Positions 1-7,617 of a DNA stretch of 15,593 bases are shown in pieces. The DNA comes from an uncultured Solirubrobacteraceae bacterium (lineage in GTDB: Bacteria > Actinomycetota > Thermoleophilia > Solirubrobacterales > Solirubrobacteraceae). How positions within the stretch are numbered: position 1 is the first letter of the stretch; the number at the start of each line of letters is the position of its first letter. The position numbers were made by a program, and so were the translations under genes. The notes below the pieces were generated by a model. That model made no database searches, was not told the DNA's origin, and saw nothing but the letters and a program-made list of their open reading frames with translations. Location: positions 1 to 15,593 of the forward strand of contig CADCVT010000054.1 of assembly GCA_902806215.1 (NCBI GenBank), read 5' to 3'.

Positions 1-149
1 AGGGTCTCGCAGGCGACGCGGCCGTAGGGATCGTCCTTGAGGACGGCGTCGAGGACGCCGTCGGAGATCTGGTCGGCGACCTTGTCGGGATGGCCCTCGG
101 TGACGGACTCCGACGTGAACAGGAACTCGTTGTCTTCGTACTGGCTCAT
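1..149 (-). CDS. metK: S-adenosylmethionine synthetase, N-terminal part (cut by window edge)
   Basis: This gene makes S-adenosylmethionine from methionine and ATP in the cytoplasm. Only the first ~49 codons are in the window; the rest lies beyond position 1. The visible N-terminus carries the family hallmark FTSESVTEGHPDK followed by VADQISDGVLDAVL, which holds the ATP-binding histidine of the GHPDK motif. The ATG at 147-149 overlaps the TGA of the DUF3352-like gene as ATGA (146-149), so translation is probably coupled. A GGAG-like stretch lies about 17 bases upstream, too far to be an ordinary ribosome site, which supports coupling. It is the last visible member of the cmk-der-DUF3352-metK run. 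The family call is certain. Confidence 0.97.
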   Translation of the reverse strand, partial: MSQYEDNEFLFTSESVTEGHPDKVADQISDGVLDAVLKDDPYGRVACET

Positions 150-1669
150 GGGATCGAGAGAAGGATCTCCGCGGTCGACTCCTCCCCATCACCGGACGAG
201 CTGATCCCGACTGCGCGGATCTTCTTGAGATCCTCGCGGGCTGCCAGGTAGGCCCGGCTGTCGTTCAGACCGGTCTGCTCGCCGAGCTCGAGGAGCTGGC
301 TGAAGTCCAGGAATCCTAGCGAGGACACCGTCCCCGGCCGGTCGCCGAGGACGTCTTCGAACGTGTCGCCGTCCTCGATCGAGCCGTCGGCGTCCTTGAT
401 GTGGCGGATGCCCGCTGCGCTGGTGGAGACGACGAGGCGATCGTCGAAGACGGCGTAGCCGAGCGTGGCGCCGGTCTCGAGCCGCAGGATCCGCGCCTTG
501 ACGCCGTCGCCGAGGTCCTCGTCGCGCCAGCCGGGCTTCTTGCCGCCCCTTGGCGTGACGAGCGCCGACAGCGGGTCCTCGAGGTCGCGCAGCGCCTTCG
601 TCGAGCGCGCCTCGTCGTCGGTCCGGGTGATCACGCTGAGGATCGGCGCGGGCGTGTCGCGCTCGATCACGAGGGCGACCTCCCCCTTGAGCTCATTGCG
701 CAGCCGGCCGAGCACGGTCGCCGCGCTGCCCGACGCCTGGCCGACGAGGTTGCCGAGCGCGCCGCTGATGCCGCGCACGCCGTAGTAGGCCATGGCGCCC
801 TCGGGCACGTTGGAGAACAGCTTCGGCTTGAACGTCCCCTGCTTGTTGGCGCCGTTGCCGAAGGCGGTCTTGACGAGCATCCGCGCGCCGCCCTCGCGCG
901 CCTCGACGCTCATGGCGATCGCCTCCATGCCGGGCTGGTTGAGGAAGCCGGCGAGGCCACCGATGATGTCGCCCTGTGGGAGGAGCAGCCGCTGCAGGCC
1001 GGCCGCCGACGTGTAGGCGGTGGCCACGCGGCCGTCCGGGAGGTCGTTGGTCAGGCGCTTGTACGTCGCGTCCTGCGAGAGCGTGCGCCCGCGTCCGTTC
1101 GTACGGTCGAGCGCGGCCTGGACGGTGCCCTCCTGCCCGACGAACATCCAGCCGTCCTTGAAGGCGACGGCGATCTGGCCGTAGCGCTCGAACGAGTCGT
1201 CCTTGTACTCGGCGCGCAGCGGCTTGGTCGGGTTGCGCGCGAGGAACGCACGCGCCTTCTTCACGTCGTCGACCTCGATGAGGATGAGCGAGCCGGCGGT
1301 CGCGGTGCCCGACTCGGTGAACGCGAGCGCGGCCTCGTCGCCCATCCACGGCTCGACGTCCTTCTCGACGTTCACCTTCTGCTCGCCGCCCGAGAGGCGC
1401 TTGAGCAGCGCGTCGCGCTGGCCCTCGTAGCCGCCGAAACGCCCGAGCAACTCGGACGCGCGATCGACCGCCTCGCGCTCGCCGTCGGTGCTGATGTCGA
1501 GGAACACGAGCGTGTTGGAGGGCGCGATCGCCGCGGCCTTCGTCTTGGGCGGGACGTCGTCGCCACCGCCGAGCGCGGCGTCGAGCGCGGCCGCGACGAG
1601 GCCGAGGACGACGACCGCCGCGAGCACCAGCAGGCCGAGACGGCGCTGCTGGAGCGAGGCGCCCTTCAC
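146..1669 (-). CDS. DUF3352-like membrane-anchored protein of unknown function
   Basis: The protein has 507 residues and no known function. A short basic N-terminus is followed by one hydrophobic segment (about residues 9-30), then a Gly/Asp-rich turn and a long soluble part with no catalytic motif I recognise. It is therefore probably a signal-anchored extracytoplasmic protein. The overall pattern (repeated blocks such as NTLVFLDIS, GSLILIEVDD and VALVIERDT, with alanine-rich helices) resembles DUF3352 proteins; this is recognition by eye. The GTG start at 1669 was chosen because it overlaps the der stop as GTGA (1666-1669) and has GGGAG six bases upstream. A much longer reading frame continues upstream through der, but it is arginine-rich shadow sequence. 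The stop overlaps metK as ATGA. Confidence 0.8.
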   Translation of the reverse strand: MKGASLQQRRLGLLVLAAVVVLGLVAAALDAALGGGDDVPPKTKAAAIAPSNTLVFLDISTDGEREAVDRASELLGRFGGYEGQRDALLKRLSGGEQKVNVEKDVEPWMGDEAALAFTESGTATAGSLILIEVDDVKKARAFLARNPTKPLRAEYKDDSFERYGQIAVAFKDGWMFVGQEGTVQAALDRTNGRGRTLSQDATYKRLTNDLPDGRVATAYTSAAGLQRLLLPQGDIIGGLAGFLNQPGMEAIAMSVEAREGGARMLVKTAFGNGANKQGTFKPKLFSNVPEGAMAYYGVRGISGALGNLVGQASGSAATVLGRLRNELKGEVALVIERDTPAPILSVITRTDDEARSTKALRDLEDPLSALVTPRGGKKPGWRDEDLGDGVKARILRLETGATLGYAVFDDRLVVSTSAAGIRHIKDADGSIEDGDTFEDVLGDRPGTVSSLGFLDFSQLLELGEQTGLNDSRAYLAAREDLKKIRAVGISSSGDGEESTAEILLSIP

Positions 1670-3000
1670 GCGGCTCTCCCGCCGACGCGCTCGGAGCGGC
1701 GCTGCTTGCGCTCGTTGAAGTCGATGATGAGCGGGACGCCGGCGAAGCTGTAGCGCTCGCGCAGGCGGTTCTCGATGAAGTACGCGTAGTCGCGCGTCAC
1801 GCGCGTGCGGCTGTTGATGCTGATCGCGAAGCGCGGTGGACGCTCGTCGACCTGGGCCATGTAGAGCAGCTTGAGGCGGTGCCCCTGCTTGGCCGGCGGC
1901 TGGCGCTGCTGGACGATCTCCGACAGGAACTTGTTGAGGTCGCTCGTCGGGATCCGCGTGCGCATGCGGTCGCCGAGCGCGATGGCCTCGACGAGGACGC
2001 GCTGCACGTTGCGGCCGGTCAGCGCGCTGACGGTGAGGACCTTCGGGCGCAGCCGGAGCTTGGTCGCGACGCGGGCGCGCTCGTGGTCGATGTCGGCGTC
2101 CTCGGCCGCGACGTCCCACTTGTTGAGCACGAGGACGGTGGCGCAGTTGGCTTTCATCGCGAGCTCGGCGATGCGCAGGTCCTGCGCGGTGATGCCGTCG
2201 TGCGCGTCGCAGATGACGAGCGCGACGTCCGCGCGCTCGGCCGCCCGCTGGGAGCGCAGCGTCGTGTAGTACTCGACCGACTCGGTCACCTTGGACTGGC
2301 GCCGCATGCCCGCGGTGTCGACGATCACGAGGTCGCGGTCGCCGACCTTGAGCGCGAGGTCGATCGAGTCGCGCGTCGTGCCCGCCTCGTCGGCGACGAT
2401 GACGCGCTCCTGGCCGAGGACCTTGTTGACGAAGCTCGACTTGCCGACGTTCGGCCGGCCGATGACCGCGAGGCGGATGAGCTCCTCGTCCTCGGGGTCG
2501 TCGTCCTCCTCGGGCAGGTGGCCGACGACCGCGTCGAGCAGGTCGCCGGTGCCGAGGCCCTGGGCGGCGCTGACGGCGACCGGCTCGCCGAGGCCGAGCT
2601 CGAAGAACTCGTGCGCGAGCGAGACGTCCTTGACGCTGTCGATCTTGTTCGCGGCGACGACGACCGGCTTGGGCCAGCGGCGCAGCAGGTCGGCGATCTC
2701 GAGGTCGCCGGGGCGCACGCCGCCCTTGGCGTCGACGACGAACAGCGCGACGTCGGCGTCGTTGAGCGCGGCCTGCGCCTGCTCGCGGATCGAGCCCGAC
2801 AGCGGGTCGAGATCCTGGAAGTCGACGCCGCCGGTGTCGATGAGCACGAACCGGCGGCCGTTCCACTCCGCGTCGATCTCGTTGCGGTCGCGCGTGATGC
2901 CCGACGTCTCGTGCACGACGGCGGTGCGGGTCTGGCTCAGGCGGTTGACGAGGCTCGATTTGCCCACGTTCGGATAGCCGACGACGGCGATCTTCCTCAT
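1666..3000 (-). CDS. der: Ribosome-associated GTPase Der (EngA)
   Basis: Der is a GTPase with two tandem G domains that is needed for 50S ribosome maturation. The 444-residue product has the full family layout. G domain 1 starts at residue 8 with GYPNVGKSS, then DTGG and NKID. G domain 2 has GRPNVGKSS, a GTTRD switch I, DTAGMRR and LNKWD. A C-terminal KH-like domain follows, ending in a basic tail. The ATG at 3000 is fixed by the MRKIAVVGYPNVGKSS N-terminus; the open frame continues 253 codons upstream only as antisense-like low-complexity sequence inside cmk. It overlaps cmk by ATGA (2997-3000) and the downstream DUF3352 gene by GTGA. No key residue is missing. Confidence 0.97.
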   Translation of the reverse strand: MRKIAVVGYPNVGKSSLVNRLSQTRTAVVHETSGITRDRNEIDAEWNGRRFVLIDTGGVDFQDLDPLSGSIREQAQAALNDADVALFVVDAKGGVRPGDLEIADLLRRWPKPVVVAANKIDSVKDVSLAHEFFELGLGEPVAVSAAQGLGTGDLLDAVVGHLPEEDDDPEDEELIRLAVIGRPNVGKSSFVNKVLGQERVIVADEAGTTRDSIDLALKVGDRDLVIVDTAGMRRQSKVTESVEYYTTLRSQRAAERADVALVICDAHDGITAQDLRIAELAMKANCATVLVLNKWDVAAEDADIDHERARVATKLRLRPKVLTVSALTGRNVQRVLVEAIALGDRMRTRIPTSDLNKFLSEIVQQRQPPAKQGHRLKLLYMAQVDERPPRFAISINSRTRVTRDYAYFIENRLRERYSFAGVPLIIDFNERKQRRSERVGGRAA

Positions 3001-3590
3001 CGCCGCACCAGCCCCACGAGCTCGACGATGCGCTCGACGACCTCGTCGACCGTCTGGCCGGTGGTGTCGACCTCGGTCGCGTCGTCTGCCTTCGTCAGCG
3101 GCGAGTGCTCGCGGCTCGAATCGCGCTGGTCGCGCAGGACCAGCTCGCGCTCGATCTCGACCGGATCGGCGCCGCGCTCGGCGGCGCGTCGCCGCGCGCG
3201 CTCGCGCTGGTCGGCGGTGAGGAAGACCTTGACCTCGGCGTCCGGGGCGACCACGGTGCCGATGTCCCGGCCCTCGGCGACCCAGTCTCCCTGCTCGATG
3301 AGCCGCCGCTGCTGCTCGACCATCGCTGTGCGCACGCGCGGATCGGCGGCGACGATGCTGGCCCGCCGCGACGCCTCGGGGCTGCGGATGTCGTCGCTGA
3401 CGTCCTTTCCGTCCACGATCACGCGGCCGTCGGCGTCGAACTCCACGCGCACGCGCGCGGGGTCGTCGGACAGCCCGGCTGCGCGGTACATCGCGCCCGA
3501 GTCGAGATAGGTGAAGCCGAGCGCGGCCGCGACGGCGCGCGCCACGGTGGACTTCCCCGCACCGGCGGGGCCGTCGATCGCAACCAGCAT
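2997..3590 (-). CDS. cmk: Cytidylate kinase, unusually short
   Basis: This enzyme phosphorylates CMP and dCMP with ATP. The P-loop is GPAGAGKST (residues 7-15), followed by the substrate-binding LDSGAMYR, then IRSPEAS, EGRDIGT (about 107-112), a Lid region with RARRRAAER, and RDxxDSSR near 154-160. The start at 3590 is chosen because family members begin M-(L/I)-(V/I)-AIDGPAGAGKST. An in-frame ATG at 3632 would add 14 residues, and the GGAGG next to the 3590 ATG is too close to be an ideal ribosome site, so the longer form cannot be excluded. The protein is only 197 residues against about 220-230 usual. About 20-25 residues appear to be missing right after GAMYRA. The start lies 47 bp from the divergent MFS gene; I see no clear promoter there. 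Confidence 0.93.
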   Translation of the reverse strand: MLVAIDGPAGAGKSTVARAVAAALGFTYLDSGAMYRAAGLSDDPARVRVEFDADGRVIVDGKDVSDDIRSPEASRRASIVAADPRVRTAMVEQQRRLIEQGDWVAEGRDIGTVVAPDAEVKVFLTADQRERARRRAAERGADPVEIERELVLRDQRDSSREHSPLTKADDATEVDTTGQTVDEVVERIVELVGLVRR

Positions 3591-3637
3591 GCCTCCGAGG
3601 GTAGTGGCGGAGCCCGCCTGCGCCATCCTCATCGGCC

Positions 3638-4785
3638 GTGGGCCCCGCGCGCGCCATCGCTCTCGTCTTCTTCGTCAACGGTGCCCTCAGCGGCGCATGG
3701 GGCGCGCGACTCCCCGCGCTGCGCGACGAACTCGACATCGGCGACGGGGAGCTCGGCATCGCGCTCGCGCTCGTCGCCGCGGGCGCGCTGGCGACGATGC
3801 CGGTGTCGGGGGCGTGGACCGCGCGGAGCGGCAGCCGCCGCCCGACGCGGGTCTTCGTCCTGCTCTTCTGCCTCGCGGTCCCGCTCGCCTACGCGGCGCC
3901 GTCCTACGGGCTGCTGCTCCCGGCGGCCTTCTTCATCGGCGTCGCGAACGGTGGCGTCGACGTCGCGATGAACGCGCAGGGCACGACGGTGGAGAGGCAG
4001 TCGGGGCGCCTGCTGCTCGGCAGGCTCCACGCGGCGTTCTCCGCCGGCGGGCTCTTCGGTGCCGCCACCGGAGCGCTTGCCGCGGGCCTCGGGGTCGACG
4101 CCCGCACGCACCTGGTCGTGGCCGGCGTGCTGTGCGCCGTCGTGATCTCCCCGGCGACGCGGAGGAGCGCGCGGCGCCGGCGGCCGCGCGCCCGACCCGG
4201 CCACTCTTCGCGCTCGGCCTCGTGGCGTTCTGCTGCCTGCTCGCCGAGGGGGCGGCCCTCGACTGGTCCGCCGTGTACGTGCGCGACGACCTCGGCGGCG
4301 GTGCGGCCGTCGCGGCGCTCGCGTACGCGGCGTTCAGCGCGACGATGCTCGTCGGGCGCCTGCTGTCCGATCGCCTCGTGGCCGGCCGCAGCCCGGCGTC
4401 GCTCGTGCGGGCCGGAGGGATCCTCGCCGGGGGAGGCCTCGCGGTCGCGATCGTCCTCGACGCGCCTGCTGCTGCCCTGGCGGGTTTCGCCTTGCTGGGA
4501 GCCGGGCTCGCTCTGGTGATCCCGCTGGTCTTCCGCGCAGCCGCCGCGACCGGCTCAAGCGGAGCAGGACCGTCGCTCGCCGCGGTGTCGACGATGGGCT
4601 ACACGGGCTTCCTCGCGGGGCCGCCGTTGATCGGGGCGATCGCCTCGGCGTCGTCGCTGTCGGTCGGGTTGGGGTTCGTGGCGGCGATGGCGTTCGCGGC
4701 GGCGGTCTTGGCGCCCGCCGTATCGCCCCCCGGCTCGTCGCTGAGCTCTTCGGCTCGCGGTGGTGATTGTCGGCCGGCGGTCTGA
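3638..4785 (+). pseudogene. YbjJ-like MFS transporter, frameshifted
   Basis: This is a major facilitator superfamily permease of about 382 residues split over two reading frames. From the GTG at 3638 the first frame gives the N-terminal half: GALSGAWGARLPALRDEL, then VDVAMNAQGTTVER and LGRLHAAFSAGGLFG, motifs like those in E. coli YbjJ. After LVVAGVLCAVV this frame turns into arginine/serine-rich nonsense and ends at 4519. From about 4144 the frame one base earlier gives a good C-terminal half (RPLFALGLVAFCCLL, DWSAVYVRDDLGG, then helices) ending at the TGA at 4783-4785. Loss of one base around 4135-4160 explains this; it may be a real lesion or a sequencing error. It is the only plus-strand gene here. 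The substrate is unknown. Confidence 0.8.
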
Positions 4786-5188
4786 ACTGCAGACTGGTTA
4801 GGGCTGACAGTTCCCGAGGGATCTGGTGCTCCCCGTGTGCCGGTCGGCCTTCGCGGCTGGCCGCCGGTGGAGCTCCTCCGCGGTCGAGGTGTCTCGGCTG
4901 CCGTTTGTAAGCGTGCGCTTACACCAGGAGTAAGCGCACGCTTACAAATCCGAGACGAGGTCCTCGCCCACGGCTGGTCTAGCCGCTGCTAGCACCGGCG
5001 ATAGCCGAAGCTAGACGCGCGAAGAACAGACACCCACGACGCGATCCGCGCCGGAGGGGCTCCGCCGGCGCCAGCCGCGTCCTGCGGCGACGTCGGGAGG
5101 AGCACCAGAACGCGAAGAGACCTGCTGTCCTGACCCGTCGCAGTTGTCGGACGCGCTCAGGGGCCGAGCCACCGAGAGCGAGCGGAGC
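4786..5188. other. 403-bp gene-free gap between convergent MFS and xylB genes
   Basis: I see no convincing gene here; the open frames crossing it are extensions of shadow frames. It holds the large inverted repeat at 4891-4956. It also holds a weaker hairpin at 4841-4863 (9-bp stem with two G-U pairs, loop TTCGC, no T tract) and a 7-bp inverted repeat GTCTAGC/GCTAGAC at 4977-4983 and 5010-5016. The rest, 5017-5188, shows nothing I can name. Confidence 0.7.
4891..4956. repeat. Large inverted repeat with 19-bp perfect arms
   Basis: The arms 4904-4922 and 4930-4948 are exact reverse complements around the 7-base loop ACCAGGA. An outer 7-bp pair, GTCTCGG (4891-4897) with CCGAGAC (4950-4956), extends the structure across a small internal loop. 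Each arm is itself a dyad, GTAAGCG-NN-CGCTTAC (4907-4922 and 4930-4945), with centres 23 bp apart. It lies between two converging genes, which fits a two-way terminator, but neither strand has a T tract after the stem. The doubled dyad could instead be a pair of repressor-binding sites or a recombination or mobile-element relic. The arms are clearly less GC-rich than the surrounding DNA. Confidence 0.9.
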
Positions 5189-6610
5189 TCAACCGACAGA
5201 CCGTAGAGCCGGGTAGAGATCCCGAAAGCGAGAGCGCTGGTCCGCGTAGGGACCGATCCACGACGCGACCGGCTCCACGACCTCGCGAGGCCGGACGCAC
5301 GCGGAGACCGCCTCCCCCACGTCCGAGAACACCCCGGCCGCGACGCCGCCGAGAAGCGCCGCGCCAAACGCCGCTCCCTCCTCGAGCTCCACCCGCTGCA
5401 GCGGAAGCTCCAGCACCGAAGCGCAGATCCGCAGCCACAGGTCGCTCCGCGCCCCGCCGCCGCTGACGCGTCCGAGCAAGGGCGCGCCGCCGATCGACGC
5501 CACGAGATCGAGCGAGTCGCGCAGCCCGAACGCGACGCCCTCGAGGACCGCACGGGCCAGCGCGCCCCGGTCGTGCCGCAACGACAGTCCGGTGAACGAG
5601 CCGCGCGCGAAGGGATCCGCGTGCGGGGTGCGTTCGCCGGCGAGGTACGGCAGGAACGTGAGGCCCTCGGCGCCGGGCTCCCAGCGAGAGGCCTCCTCCA
5701 CGAGCTCGGAGAACTCGCCGCCGGCGACGCTGCGCAGCCACGCCAGCGACCCGGCCGCGCTGAGCATCACGCCCATCCCGTGCCACGCGCCGGGCACGGC
5801 GTGGCAGAACGCGTGGACGCGACCCTCCGGGTCGCTCGCGTAGCCGTCGAGCGCGGCGAACACCACGCCGCTCGTCCCGAGCACCACCGACACCGGCCCG
5901 GGCCGGTCGACGCCGACGCCCACGGCGCCCGCGGCCTGGTCGCCGCCGCCCGCTGCGACGGGGATCCCCTCGAACGTGCCGGTCGCCTCGGGCGACTCGT
6001 GCACCGACGGCAGCCACGCGCGATCGACGTCGAGCGCGGCGACCACCTCGTCGCTCCACGCGCGCGCACCGACGTCGAGCCAGAGCGTCCCGGACGCGTC
6101 GGCGACATCCGTCGCGAAGTCGCCACAGAGTCGGTACCGCACGTAGTCCTTCGGCAACAGGACGTGCGCGATCCTCTCGTGCACATGCGGCTCGCGCTTC
6201 TGGACCCACAACAGCTTCGGCGCGGTGAACCCGGTCAGCGCGCGGTTGCCGGTCAGCTCGACCAGCCGCGCGAGCCCGATGCGCGACTCGATCTCCGCGC
6301 ACTCCTCCCCCGTGCGCCCGTCGTTCCACAGCATCGCCGGGCGCAGCACCTCGCCGGCGGCGTCGAGCAGCACGAGCCCGTGCATCTGCCCCGACAGTCC
6401 GAGACCGGTGACGGGCCCGGCCGCGCGCAGCTCGCCGAGCACCGCCTGCGTCGCGCGCCACCAGTCCTCGGGGTCCTGCTCGGCCCAGCCGGGGTGCGGC
6501 GTCGAGAGCGGGTACGACGCCTCGGCCCGCGCGAGGACGTCGCCGGTCGGGCTCACGAGCAGCCCCTTGACCGACGAGGTCCCGACATCGAGACCGAGGA
6601 GGTTCGTCAC
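5189..6610 (-). CDS. xylB: Xylulokinase (FGGY family)
   Basis: This enzyme phosphorylates D-xylulose with ATP to give xylulose 5-phosphate for the pentose phosphate pathway. The 473-residue protein begins with the FGGY phosphate motif GLDVGTSSVKG (Asp8), then SGQMHG (73-78), the xylulose-contacting motif of XylB, WNDGRT (95-100), GGGDQAAGA with the likely catalytic Asp224, VLGTSGVVFA, and GGGARSDLWL in the C-terminal ATPase half. Length is close to the usual 480-500. The GTG at 6610 overlaps the isomerase stop as GTGA (6607-6610), which decides the start; an open frame continuing upstream is only a shadow of the isomerase. It is the last gene of the operon. Another ketose as substrate is possible, but SGQMHG favours xylulose. 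Confidence 0.93.
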   Translation of the reverse strand: MTNLLGLDVGTSSVKGLLVSPTGDVLARAEASYPLSTPHPGWAEQDPEDWWRATQAVLGELRAAGPVTGLGLSGQMHGLVLLDAAGEVLRPAMLWNDGRTGEECAEIESRIGLARLVELTGNRALTGFTAPKLLWVQKREPHVHERIAHVLLPKDYVRYRLCGDFATDVADASGTLWLDVGARAWSDEVVAALDVDRAWLPSVHESPEATGTFEGIPVAAGGGDQAAGAVGVGVDRPGPVSVVLGTSGVVFAALDGYASDPEGRVHAFCHAVPGAWHGMGVMLSAAGSLAWLRSVAGGEFSELVEEASRWEPGAEGLTFLPYLAGERTPHADPFARGSFTGLSLRHDRGALARAVLEGVAFGLRDSLDLVASIGGAPLLGRVSGGGARSDLWLRICASVLELPLQRVELEEGAAFGAALLGGVAAGVFSDVGEAVSACVRPREVVEPVASWIGPYADQRSRFRDLYPALRSVG

Positions 6611-7617
6611 GCGGCCGGCGCGCCCATCGCCGCGTAGACGAGCTCGTACGCGCGCACGGCGTCCTTGTTCTGCTGGGCCTCGCGCAGGGCGGGCCCGTCG
6701 ATCTTCTCGGCGATCGAGTCGATGAACCGCCACTGGAGCACCGAGCGCTTGACCGCTCCGACCTGGTCCTCGGTGTACGGGTAGAGGTCGAAGCCGAGCC
6801 GCTCGCCGTTGTCGCCGTAGCCCGCCCGGCGCAGCTCGAGCGCGAGCTCGACGGTCTCCATGAACGCCGTCGCGCCGACCATGTTGTCGTCGTCGAACGT
6901 GCCCCACCCGGAGTTCGCGTGCTGGTGGCCGAGGACGCCCTCGGCGGCGAGCAGCGCCGCGTACTCGGCGAGGTGCTCGTCGTTCATGAGCAGGTGCTGC
7001 CAGTCCATGTTGATCTGCGCGTTGTCGATCCCGTCGCGCCGCAGCGTGTGGATGACGTGCAGGCACATGCCCATGTTGCGCATGAAGATCTTCATCGCGG
7101 GCTCGGAGTTCTTGTGCTCGAGGAAGAGCTTGATGCCGTGCGACTGGCAGCGCTCGGCGATCTGCCCCGTCGCGTCGATGAAGCGCTTCCACGACTCGGC
7201 GTACGGCGTCTGGAAGGGGTAGTTGTAGCCCTCGACGCCCGGCCACAGGACCATCTGCGCGCCGACCGACGCGGCGAAGTCCGCCGCGCGCAGCAGCTCG
7301 TCGAGCGCCTCGGCGCGGATGCCGTCGTCGGGTGACGAGAGGCCGCCCTTGCCGAACTTCGGGTTGAGGTGCGTCGCCGCGCAGATCGTGTAGATCCCGT
7401 GGCCGTCGAGCGCCTCGCGCACGTCGTCGAGGTTCTCCTCCGACAGCTCGTACGGGTAGTGGAACTCGTAGTCGTCCATCAGGTCGCCCAGCCCGGCGAC
7501 CGCTCGGCGCACCTTGTCGGCGGTCGACTCCTGCCCGTGCTCGGGCTGATAGCCGCCCGGCACGAAGCGGGTGATCATCGGCCCGAGGGCCCAGATGCCG
7601 AGACTCGTCTTCAACAC
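6607..7617 (-). CDS. xylA: Xylose-isomerase-like TIM-barrel sugar isomerase, divergent
   Basis: The protein has 336 residues against about 390 for Streptomyces XylA and belongs to the xylose-isomerase-like TIM barrels. By-eye alignment gives the XylA landmarks in order: His53 in EFHYPY, LWPGVEG (124-130), LEHKNSEP (166-173, like EPKPNEP), NMDWQH (203-208, like NPETGH), GHQHANSGWGTFDDD (like HIDLNGQ...DQD) and FDLYPYTED (276-284, like FDYKP.RTD). Several ligand positions differ (see findings). The operon context, next to xylB, xylFGH and a ROK regulator, argues for aldose-ketose isomerisation of xylose or a related sugar; this is inference. The start is GTG at 7617 (7-bp overlap with the upstream gene, GGAG just before it) or the next codon TTG at 7614, which would give a TTGA overlap. 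The symbol is by context. Confidence 0.8.
   Translation of the reverse strand: MLKTSLGIWALGPMITRFVPGGYQPEHGQESTADKVRRAVAGLGDLMDDYEFHYPYELSEENLDDVREALDGHGIYTICAATHLNPKFGKGGLSSPDDGIRAEALDELLRAADFAASVGAQMVLWPGVEGYNYPFQTPYAESWKRFIDATGQIAERCQSHGIKLFLEHKNSEPAMKIFMRNMGMCLHVIHTLRRDGIDNAQINMDWQHLLMNDEHLAEYAALLAAEGVLGHQHANSGWGTFDDDNMVGATAFMETVELALELRRAGYGDNGERLGFDLYPYTEDQVGAVKRSVLQWRFIDSIAEKIDGPALREAQQNKDAVRAYELVYAAMGAPAA

Noticed and set aside
401..1753. Long plus-strand open frame opposite the DUF3352-like gene, and others such as 1879-3510, 8626-9900 and 13607-14725
   Set aside because: They are antisense to well-recognised genes, are rich in Arg/Asp/Val/Ala as expected from GC-rich shadows, and show no domain.
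146..2866. Very long minus-strand frames running through two genes (146-2866, 1666-3759, 5189-7642, 11578-13596, 9633-11495, 8665-10179)
   Set aside because: The upstream parts are arginine-rich shadows of the neighbouring gene; real starts are fixed by stop/start overlaps and family N-termini. They are not fusion proteins.
3591..3632. ATG at 3632 as the cmk start
   Set aside because: The extra 14 residues precede the normal family N-terminus and leave only 5 bp to the divergent MFS gene; not fully excluded.
4841..4863. Hairpin with 9-bp stem after the MFS gene as a terminator
   Set aside because: It includes two G-U pairs and has no T tract; such stems arise often by chance in GC-rich DNA.
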